Below are positions 1 through 5,197 of a stretch of DNA of 5,407 nucleotides, piece by piece. The stretch lies in contig CALGLY010000627.1 in NCBI GenBank assembly GCA_937959095.1, positions 1 to 5,407 of the forward strand, given 5' to 3'. Source of the DNA: an uncultured Saprospiraceae bacterium (GTDB taxonomy: Bacteria > Bacteroidota > Bacteroidia > Chitinophagales > Saprospiraceae). Made by a program: the position numbers and the translations under genes. The notes beneath the pieces are model-generated. The model did no database searches. It was not told the DNA's origin and worked only from the letters and a program-made list of their open reading frames with translations. Numbering within the stretch: the first letter of the stretch is position 1; the number at the start of each line of letters is the position of its first letter.

Positions 1-204
1 GTCATTGCCTTATTGGTTGCATCGCCCATTGCTTGGTATTTGATGCAGCAATGGCTCAATGAATTTGTGTATCGCATCGACATTCAGTGGTGGGTATTTG
101 TGTTAGCAGGTTTGGCGGCGGTGCTTGTTGCCTTTCTGACGGTAAGTTTTCAGTCGGTGAAAGCTGCCTTAGCGAATCCGATTGAATCACTCCGAAATGA
201 GTAA
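1..204 (+). CDS. ABC transporter permease, FtsX/MacB family (C-terminal fragment, cut by window edge)
   Basis: The frame is open from base 1 to the TAA at 202-204 and gives the last 67 residues of a membrane protein. Two hydrophobic stretches are visible: one at the left edge (IALLVASPIAWYL) and one around residues 31-48 (VFVLAGLAAVLVAFLTV). They are followed by the C-terminal tail NPIESLRNE. The downstream permease ends with the same nine residues, with different synonymous codons, and has a similar arrangement before them (a W-L-x-x-F-V-x-R-I segment, then a last helix). I therefore infer that this is the end of a paralogous FtsX-domain permease of an ABC exporter in the inner membrane. In this family the final helices belong to the second FtsX unit that contacts the ATPase. 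The true start is outside the window; the TTG at 13 is an internal codon. It is probably co-transcribed with the genes that follow. Confidence 0.88.
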   Translation, partial: VIALLVASPIAWYLMQQWLNEFVYRIDIQWWVFVLAGLAAVLVAFLTVSFQSVKAALANPIESLRNE

Positions 205-263
205 TTAATGGAAAATTAAAGTGCATTGAATCCATTTTCAATTCTCAATTAAAAAGAAACACC
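205..263. repeat. A+T-rich spacer with short dyad and CAATT repeats
   Basis: This 59-base gap separates the two permease genes. It has a 6-bp-arm dyad, ATTGAA (225-230) with TTCAAT (237-242), and two CAATT units (239-243, 246-250). It also contains GTGCATT at 221-227, whose reverse complement AATGCAC appears at 3407-3413 in another spacer. The last bases before the next start codon are A-rich (AAAAAGAAACACC), which fits Bacteroidota translation leaders. I see no convincing promoter or terminator, so read-through is likely. Confidence 0.4.
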
Positions 264-2666
264 ATGTTTAAAAATTATATAAAAATTGCCTTCCGGCAGC
301 TTCGGAAACACAAACTATTTTCGGCACTCAATATTTTTGGTTTAGCCACCAGTATGTCGGTTTGTTTGCTGCTGATTATGATAATCGCGGATCAATATGG
401 TTATGATGACTTTCATGATAATGGAAATCGGATTTATCGTGTTATATCGGCGAGTTCGGAAAATCAATTGCCTACGCAAGCCTCTTTTGCTACTACATCA
501 CGGACGGTTGCTAGTGACTTGAAGGCAGATTATCCCTTTGTAGAAAATACCGTGCGCCTTCTTACTATAGGAGAAACTGTACATATCGGGGAGAAGAAAT
601 TTGAGGAGAATGTTCATGCACTTCTGGTAGATCAGAGTTTTTTGGAAACCTTTAGTTTTGGTTGGACGACGGGTGATCAGCGCACCGCTTTATTGGAGCC
701 GCGTTCAGTAGTGCTTACAGAAGGTGCTGCCAAGCGTTTCTTTCCGTATTCCGATCCAATGGGCGCAACGATTACGCTAAGCGATTTAGGTGAATATACC
801 GTGACGGGTATTCTTCCTGATCCGCCAATTCATTCGCATATTCAGTTCGACTACTTGATTTCTTATGCTAGTACAGCTACGTTCACCAAAGAACAACATG
901 AAGAAGCACAAACCCATGAAGCGTATAATAAGATTTGGCGCGGCATGGCCTATGTATTATTAGATGAAAATAATGATCGTCAAAAATTGGATGCTGCACT
1001 TGCAGAAATTGCTGCGACCTATAGTTTGCGCGATGAAAAGGTGCAATTTTTATTCCAAGCGCAGCCGTTAAGTAAAATAATGCCAAGCGAGGACTTAAGT
1101 AATGAAATAGGACCGGGTACACCTACTATTGTTTTATATTTTTTAATGACACTAGGCTTGATTATCATTTTTTCTGCTTGTTTCAATTACACGAATCTTT
1201 CTGTAGCACGTTCTCTGAAACGCGCCAAAGAAATAGGAGTGCGAAAAGTTATAGGGGCAAGACGAAAAGATATTATTTTCCAATTTCTGGGCGAAGCTGT
1301 TCTTATTGCTTCCATTGCGCTTGTGGTGGCTCTTTTCTTATTAGAATTATTAATTCCTGCTTTCTATGGATTAGATCCATTCATTGGAGAAAATATCCAT
1401 TTGACGAGAACGCCACAGCTCTATCTTAGCTTCTTTGGCTTCAGTTTGTTAGTCGGACTTTTCGCTGGAATGTTGCCTGCTCTGAATATTTCTCGTTTGC
1501 AACCTATCCAAGCGATTCAGCAGTTATCGAACCTAAAGCTTTTCTCCAGAATGGGTATTCAGAAAGTACTCATTACCTTTCAATTCGCGCTTTCGCTTAT
1601 TTTTATCCTGGCGGTAACGATTATTTTGCAACAGCAAAAACACGTCCTCAATACCGACTACGGAATCCGTATTGATGATATACTTAATGTACGCATGGGC
1701 GAAGTCGATTATGATTTGTTCGCGCAAAAAGCACGACAAGTCGTAGGCGTGAAAGATATTTCTGCTTCCAAATTAGTACTTTTAGTAGGCGAAAATGCAG
1801 ACGCAAAAGCGACCTTCAAAGATGGGCGCGATTCGATGGATTTATCCTATAATGCAGTTAGTCCTAATTACTTGGCGAATATGGATATTGAATTGGTAGC
1901 AGGGAAAAACTTGCCTGAAAATGTCAATTCCAAAGGCGAACAATTCGTATTGCTAAATGAAATGGCAGTAAAAAGAATGGGCTTCGATACGCCCGAAGCC
2001 GCGATAGGAGAAAGCATCACACTCGATACCATCAATTTATCTATTATTGGCGTGACGAGTGATTTTCATCAGCAAGATATTTGGTTTAGTTCTGTGCAGC
2101 CTTTCGCACTGCGACAGAATATGGATCAAAAACGAAACGCCAATATTCATATTAGTGAAGCCAATTCTAAAGCAACCATAGCCGCTATTCGTAGCATCTG
2201 GGATGAAATTTCGCCTGATGAATCTATGATTGCTTTCTTCACGAGTACTAGAGTAAATCACCTTTCTAAGTTTTTTAGAATGGGATCTAGCATCATTGGT
2301 TTTGTTGGTTTCTTGACGATTCTTATTGCTTGTTTAGGACTTTTGGGCATGGTCATTTATAATATCGAAGGCAGGGTAAAAGAAGTCGGTATCCGAAAGG
2401 TGCTGGGCGCAAGCGCGGGGAATATCGTATGGCAATTATCGAAAGGCTTTTTCCTTTTATTAGCTATCGCGATTGTACTAGCAATTCCACTAACGGTTTT
2501 TGGTGCGAATCTGTGGTTGCAAAACTTCGTTACTCGCATCGCTATCACACCCGCTATTTTGCTGGTAGGTATTGGTATTATTGTACTCTTAGGTCTGCTT
2601 ACGGTCATCTCTCAAACTTATTGGGCAGCGCGGACGAACCCTATAGAATCCTTACGAAACGAATAA
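264..2666 (+). CDS. ABC transporter permease, FtsX/MacB family, two FtsX units
   Basis: This 800-residue inner-membrane protein is the transmembrane part of an ABC exporter of the MacB/LolCE/FtsX (type VII) class. The N-terminus (MFKNYIKIAFRQLRKHKLFS) is the usual amphipathic start, followed by helix 1 at about 20-42. A large periplasmic MacB-PCD-like domain spans about 45-285. Helices follow at about 287-308, 340-364 and 386-408, with the conserved coupling segment EIGVRKVIGARRKDI at 323-337. The second unit repeats this plan: a helix at 433-455, a periplasmic domain at 456-672, then helices at 675-697, 728-748 and 762-786, with EVGIRKVLGASAGNI at 707-721. Eight helices in total suggest a fused pseudo-dimer of two MacB-like halves. 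The ATG at 264 is preferred because it follows an A-rich leader and gives the family N-terminus. The ATPase gene starts 49 bases downstream. Substrate is unknown; candidates are toxic compounds, lipids, peptides or lipoproteins. The family call is firm, the substrate is not. Confidence 0.95.
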   Translation: MFKNYIKIAFRQLRKHKLFSALNIFGLATSMSVCLLLIMIIADQYGYDDFHDNGNRIYRVISASSENQLPTQASFATTSRTVASDLKADYPFVENTVRLLTIGETVHIGEKKFEENVHALLVDQSFLETFSFGWTTGDQRTALLEPRSVVLTEGAAKRFFPYSDPMGATITLSDLGEYTVTGILPDPPIHSHIQFDYLISYASTATFTKEQHEEAQTHEAYNKIWRGMAYVLLDENNDRQKLDAALAEIAATYSLRDEKVQFLFQAQPLSKIMPSEDLSNEIGPGTPTIVLYFLMTLGLIIIFSACFNYTNLSVARSLKRAKEIGVRKVIGARRKDIIFQFLGEAVLIASIALVVALFLLELLIPAFYGLDPFIGENIHLTRTPQLYLSFFGFSLLVGLFAGMLPALNISRLQPIQAIQQLSNLKLFSRMGIQKVLITFQFALSLIFILAVTIILQQQKHVLNTDYGIRIDDILNVRMGEVDYDLFAQKARQVVGVKDISASKLVLLVGENADAKATFKDGRDSMDLSYNAVSPNYLANMDIELVAGKNLPENVNSKGEQFVLLNEMAVKRMGFDTPEAAIGESITLDTINLSIIGVTSDFHQQDIWFSSVQPFALRQNMDQKRNANIHISEANSKATIAAIRSIWDEISPDESMIAFFTSTRVNHLSKFFRMGSSIIGFVGFLTILIACLGLLGMVIYNIEGRVKEVGIRKVLGASAGNIVWQLSKGFFLLLAIAIVLAIPLTVFGANLWLQNFVTRIAITPAILLVGIGIIVLLGLLTVISQTYWAARTNPIESLRNE

Positions 2667-2715
2667 TCTACCAGTTACCACCTATAATTTGCGAAGCAAA
2701 CATTAATAAAAAGAC
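2667..2715. other. Short intergenic leader before the ATPase
   Basis: This 49-base gap contains a very small hairpin, TTTGC (2688-2692) and GCAAA (2696-2700), with a three-base GAA loop. It ends in the A-rich leader AATAAAAAGAC directly before the ATG at 2716. The leader resembles the AAAAAGAAACACC run in front of the permease at 264, with no Shine-Dalgarno sequence, as is usual in Bacteroidota. The hairpin is too weak and lacks the T-tract needed for a terminator, so the permease and ATPase are probably on one transcript. Confidence 0.35.
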
Positions 2716-3405
2716 ATGATACAACTAAGAAATATAGAACGTTATTACCGCAAAGGCTTATCAAAAAGCTGGGTATTGCGCGACCTTAATTTAGATATAC
2801 AAGAAGGCGAATTTGTAACCATCATGGGACCAAGTGGCGCAGGCAAAACGACGCTCCTCAATATGATTGGGATGCTCGATGAACCTTCGGCGGGAGAATA
2901 TAATTTTTTGGGAGAAGCCGTGCATAGCATGAAATCCAAGTATCGGCAAGAGCTGCACAAAAACTATATGGGCTTTGTCTTTCAAGCCTATCACTTGATA
3001 GATGAATTGACGGTTTATGAAAATATAGAAACGCCCTTATTATATCGGAATATCAAATCGAAGGAGCGCAAAAGCATCGTAGCAGATATTTTAGATCGCT
3101 TCAATATCGTCGCTAAAAAAGACCTCTTTCCAGAACAGTTGAGTGGCGGACAACAGCAACTCGTAGGCGTAGCCCGCGCAGTAGTAAGCAAACCGAAACT
3201 CCTGCTTGCCGATGAACCAACAGGGAATTTGCATAGCAAGCAAGGCGAAAAAATAATGGAACTCTTCCAAGAATTGCACCGCGAGGGCGTGGCGATTATT
3301 CAAGTAACGCATTCCGAAAAAAATGCACTTTACGGCAGTCGTATCATAGAACTAGAAGATGGCTTTTTGAGAGCGGATAAGCAGGTGAGGGGAATTAATA
3401 ATTAA
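2716..3405 (+). CDS. ABC transporter ATP-binding protein, MacB/LolD type
   Basis: This 229-residue cytoplasmic ATPase is of the usual length for LolD/FtsE/MacB-type nucleotide-binding subunits. Visible motifs in order are: aromatic A-loop residues Y10/Y11, Walker A GPSGAGKT (38-45), Q-loop Q90 in FVFQAYHL, signature LSGGQQQ (142-148), Walker B LLLAD with catalytic E167 (162-167), and H-loop H199 in QVTHSE. ATP binding and hydrolysis residues are intact. Two positions differ from the common consensus: the residue after LSGGQQQ is Leu149 (usually Arg), and the D-loop reads GNLHSK with His173 (usually Asp). The gene lies just after the permease, so it most likely energises both permeases as a homodimer. 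The last codons (GINN, stop) lie in an A+T-rich repeat that continues into the spacer, so the tail may have been altered by repeat insertion. The family assignment is secure; whether it is an exporter or a MacB-like mechanotransmitter is inferred from the partners. Confidence 0.95.
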   Translation: MIQLRNIERYYRKGLSKSWVLRDLNLDIQEGEFVTIMGPSGAGKTTLLNMIGMLDEPSAGEYNFLGEAVHSMKSKYRQELHKNYMGFVFQAYHLIDELTVYENIETPLLYRNIKSKERKSIVADILDRFNIVAKKDLFPEQLSGGQQQLVGVARAVVSKPKLLLADEPTGNLHSKQGEKIMELFQELHREGVAIIQVTHSEKNALYGSRIIELEDGFLRADKQVRGINN

Positions 3406-3424
3406 TAATGCACAATTAATAATT
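3393..3424. repeat. Direct repeat AATTAATAATT around AATGCAC
   Basis: The 11-base unit AATTAATAATT occurs at 3393-3403 and again at 3414-3424, separated by AATAATGCAC. The first copy overlaps the last codons and first stop base of the ATPase gene. The central AATGCAC (3407-3413) is the reverse complement of GTGCATT at 221-227 in the spacer between the permeases. I infer a short interspersed A+T-rich repeat of the kind often seen between Bacteroidota genes; membership of a repeat family cannot be shown from one window. Confidence 0.5.
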
Positions 3425-3522
3425 GGCTATTTTTCCACTAGCAATTTCATTACTTAAATGGATAACTACAATCCCTTGCAATAGAAATCATCCGATTTTT
3501 TTAAGAAAATAAGAATTCAACC
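3425..3522. other. Spacer before the TolC-like gene
   Basis: The ATPase and TolC-like genes are separated by 117 bases, the longest gap inside the presumed operon. After the A+T-rich repeat there are about 100 bases that could hold a secondary promoter, but I found no good match to the Bacteroidota TTTG / TAnnTTTG pattern at normal spacing. There is also no stem with a T-tract that would clearly stop transcription. The leader before the ATG at 3523 is A-rich (AAGAAAATAAGAATTC) without a Shine-Dalgarno sequence. Confidence 0.3.
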
Positions 3523-4830
3523 ATGTCAAAATATAGTCTTGTATTGGTCTTGCTGTGCAGTACATTCTGGGGAACTGCACAAAAAATATGGTCACTAAAA
3601 GATTGCTTAAACTATGCCGTTGAGCATCATCCAAACACGGCACAAGCAGCTTTTGATATGCAAGCCGCAGCCTTGGATTATGAAGTAGAAAAAGGGAGTC
3701 GTTTGCCAAGTTTAAGTGCATCGACAAACCTAGGGATGCAGTTCGGACGAACGGTAGACCCGACGACGAACACCTTCAATAATCAGCAAATAGGTTTCAA
3801 TGGTTGGGGTATCAATGCGGATTGGACTATCTTTTCAGGCGGACAAATCAAGCAGCGTATTGCACAGCAAAAAGAACTATTGGAAAGCAGCAAATGGCAA
3901 TCCGAAGAAGCGATTTTTTTATTGAAAATTGATGTCATTGCTGCCTACTACGCTTGCCTGCTTGCCGATGCACAGGAAGAGCAAGCAAAGCTAAATGTAA
4001 GCTCCTTAAAAGAACAATTGGCTACGCTTCAAAAGCAAGTACAAAGCGGTACTCGTTCGGTAACCGACCGCTTGGAACTAGAAGCGCAACTTACGCAAGG
4101 CGAACAAACAAAAGTACAAGCTACCTATCAAGTAGCCACCCAATATACAAGGCTTAAAAATGTTCTTTTCTTAGCTGCAGAGCAATCTATACAGCTTGAA
4201 AAAATAGCCAATCCAACGGCCGCTATTTCCACTATGGCAACAGAACAATTACTACAAAACATACAAACAAAATACCCTGGAGTATTGGTACAACAAGCAA
4301 ATTTGAAAGCGGCAGAATATGCGATTCAGAGTTCCAAGAGTGCTTTTTTGCCTACAGTCGGTGTCTTTGCAGGCATTAATACGAATTATTCATCAGCATC
4401 GAATAAGACCTATTTTGAACAACTGAATCAAAATCTTGGACAGCAAGTCGGGCTTTTTGCAAGCGTACCAATATTGAATCAAGGCAGGTCCAGAGCGAAT
4501 GTACAACGTGCAGAACTTGCACTAAAACGCGCAGCACTTACTTATAAGCAAAACCAACAAGCCTTAGATATTGCTCTTCAACAAATGCTACAAGATGTAC
4601 AAGCGGCAAAGGAAATACTAGAAAGTGCGGAGCAAAACCTTGCTTTACAAGAACGTCTATTAGCTGCAAAATTGCGCCAACATCAACTCGGCGTAGCTAG
4701 TCAATTGGAATATTTGATTGTCCGCAATCAACATCAAGTTGCCTTACAACGTCAGTTAATAGCGTCCTATGATTTTGATTATAAAACCGCTGTTGTGGCA
4801 TTTTATGAACGGAATGGGAAGGAGGAATAG
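3523..4830 (+). CDS. TolC-family outer-membrane efflux protein
   Basis: This 435-residue protein is predicted to form the trimeric outer-membrane duct of a tripartite exporter. The N-terminus is a Sec signal peptide: K3, hydrophobic residues 5-16 and a likely cleavage near GTAQ-K (18-21). WSLKDCLNYAVEHHP (23-37) opens the first outer-membrane-efflux repeat, and GRTVDPTTNTF (75-85) is the region preceding a beta-strand hairpin. WTIFSGGQIKQRI (101-113) and, in the second repeat, VPILNQGRSRANV (315-327) are the matching conserved turns into the long helices. The helices at about 108-220 and 322-385 are rich in Gln, Ala, Glu and Lys, as expected for the periplasmic coiled-coil barrel. Length is near the TolC-family norm, so the protein looks complete. 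It follows the ABC ATPase and permeases on the same strand, so it probably serves that exporter. No adaptor gene is present between them. A role in type I secretion is also possible; the family call is firm. Confidence 0.94.
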   Translation: MSKYSLVLVLLCSTFWGTAQKIWSLKDCLNYAVEHHPNTAQAAFDMQAAALDYEVEKGSRLPSLSASTNLGMQFGRTVDPTTNTFNNQQIGFNGWGINADWTIFSGGQIKQRIAQQKELLESSKWQSEEAIFLLKIDVIAAYYACLLADAQEEQAKLNVSSLKEQLATLQKQVQSGTRSVTDRLELEAQLTQGEQTKVQATYQVATQYTRLKNVLFLAAEQSIQLEKIANPTAAISTMATEQLLQNIQTKYPGVLVQQANLKAAEYAIQSSKSAFLPTVGVFAGINTNYSSASNKTYFEQLNQNLGQQVGLFASVPILNQGRSRANVQRAELALKRAALTYKQNQQALDIALQQMLQDVQAAKEILESAEQNLALQERLLAAKLRQHQLGVASQLEYLIVRNQHQVALQRQLIASYDFDYKTAVVAFYERNGKEE

Positions 4831-4834
4831 TCCA

Positions 4835-4943
4835 AAAATCGGGCATCTATGAACTTGGTTTCCCTTTTCCAATCTCTACCCCTCTAGAGCGCAAATAGCG
4901 AGAAAGGTTAGAGGTGTGGGAGATTACCCATAATCCCGATTTT
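4835..4943. repeat. Long imperfect inverted repeat (about 109 bases)
   Basis: The outer arms AAAATCGGG (4835-4843) and CCCGATTTT (4935-4943) are perfectly complementary. Pairing continues inward as AT (4845-4846) with 4933-4934 and TATG (4848-4851) with CATA (4929-4932), leaving single-base bulges at C4844 and C4847. After an asymmetric internal loop a second stem forms between AATCTC (4871-4876) and GAGATT (4920-4925). It continues after a bulge and a mismatch into CCTCTA (4881-4886) with TAGAGG (4909-4914). The apex contains CGC (4890-4892) facing GCG (4898-4900). It begins four bases after the TolC-like stop codon, so it would lie in that gene's 3' untranslated region. Confidence 0.6.
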
Positions 4944-4970
4944 AACCGTGCCGAATCAGGCACGTTTAAA
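4941..4970. terminator. Compact hairpin, possible terminator of the transporter operon
   Basis: TTTAACCGTGCC (4941-4952) pairs with GGCACGTTTAAA (4959-4970) at 11 of 12 positions around a six-base loop, GAATCA. The core CGTGCC/GGCACG is GC-rich, and the arms end in A+T on both sides, as in a bidirectional intrinsic terminator. The following T run is short (TTTAAATT), so termination activity is only a suggestion. Its first three bases are shared with the outer stem of the long hairpin upstream, so the two structures compete at their edge. Confidence 0.4.
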
Positions 4971-4988
4971 TTGAAAGCAAACTCCAAC

Positions 4989-5016
4989 ACCTTTTGGTCT
5001 CGGCTGCCCAAAAGGT
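4989..5016. repeat. Perfect 9-bp-arm hairpin
   Basis: ACCTTTTGG (4989-4997) and CCAAAAGGT (5008-5016) are perfectly complementary around a 10-base loop (TCTCGGCTGC). No T-tract follows on the plus strand, where the next bases are AAAAATG, so a simple intrinsic terminator in that direction is unlikely. On the minus strand it is preceded by, rather than followed by, a T run. It fits better as one element in the series of dyads in this spacer. Confidence 0.5.
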
Positions 5017-5018
5017 AA

Positions 5019-5062
5019 AAATGTCCCATAGATTTATGTAAACTAAAGATATGAGGACATTT
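5019..5062. repeat. 12-bp-arm hairpin with one bulge
   Basis: AAATGTCCCATA (5019-5030) pairs with TATG (5050-5053) and GGACATTT (5055-5062), with A5054 as the only bulge. The loop is 19 bases (5031-5049). It starts two bases after the preceding hairpin ends, which adds to the impression of a continuous structured region. Confidence 0.5.
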
Positions 5063-5072
5063 CAAAGGTTAC

Positions 5073-5172
5073 ATATCAAAAAGGGTGTTCCAAAATGGTA
5101 TATTTTTAGCATTGTAAATCAGATAGTTACAACTGAATGAATCGCTATCATTCAGGAATTCCTTTTTGATAT
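5073..5172. repeat. 12-bp perfect inverted repeat upstream of the recombinase
   Basis: ATATCAAAAAGG (5073-5084) and CCTTTTTGATAT (5161-5172) are exact reverse complements 76 bases apart. The right copy ends 25 bases before the recombinase start codon. The enclosed segment contains another dyad at 5133-5155 and the 8-base palindrome GGAATTCC (5155-5162). This arrangement could mark paired recombinase binding sites or element ends; no function can be proven here. Confidence 0.5.
5133..5155. promoter_or_regulatory. Dyad upstream of the recombinase, possible operator or recombination subsite
   Basis: CTGAATGA (5133-5140) and TCATTCAG (5148-5155) form perfect 8-bp arms around a 7-base centre (ATCGCTA). 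It ends 42 bases before the recombinase ATG, where an autoregulatory operator or a resolvase binding subsite would be expected. GATAG (5122-5126) and CTATC (5145-5149) offer an alternative pairing. The role is inferred from position and symmetry only. Confidence 0.35.
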
Positions 5173-5197
5173 ATTTACATCTTGAAAATACCACCAC

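Larger units (their letters stand above)
4831..5197. other. 367-base non-coding spacer rich in inverted repeats
   Basis: No convincing gene lies between the TolC-like stop codon and the recombinase start. The stretch instead holds a succession of dyads covering most of its length: 4835-4943 (long, imperfect), 4941-4970, 4989-5016, 5019-5062, and 5073-5172, which encloses 5133-5155. Some may act as the transcript end of the transporter operon, while those nearest the recombinase may be binding or exchange sites. Such density could also reflect a structured RNA or a dispersed palindromic repeat. The sequence alone does not decide between these. Confidence 0.6.

Noticed and set aside
883..1739. 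Antisense and alternative-frame open stretches inside the 800-residue permease
   Set aside because: The permease frame is supported end to end by conserved motifs and membrane helices; the overlapping frames show none and are coding shadows.
4816..4830. AAGGAGG near the end of the TolC-like gene as a ribosome binding site
   Set aside because: The nearest ATG (4849) is about 25 bases away and its frame stops after 12 codons. Genes in this window do not use Shine-Dalgarno sequences, so the match is incidental to Gly-Lys-Glu-Glu codons.
4835..4943. Integron attC site
   Set aside because: The size and imperfect pairing are suggestive, but the ends do not carry the paired RYYYAAC and GTTRRRY core motifs in the correct places (the left arm ends in CCAAAAA, not AAC), and there is no cassette or tyrosine integrase in view.
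4847..5065. Minus-strand open frame of 72 codons across the structured spacer
   Set aside because: It overlaps the dyads throughout, has no recognisable domain or hydrophobic pattern, and much of its sequence is dictated by inverted repeats. It is more likely a by-product of the repeats than a gene, although a search for homologs would settle it.
5081..5098. GGGTGTTCCAAAATGG as an insertion-sequence terminal repeat
   Set aside because: It resembles an IS end by eye, but no reverse-complement partner, target duplication or transposase is present in the window.
5099..5178. Bacteroidota-type promoter for the recombinase (TATATTTT at 5099 or TATATTTA at 5170)
   Set aside because: Both resemble TAnnTTTG, but neither has a TTTG-like element at the expected upstream spacing, so I do not call a promoter.
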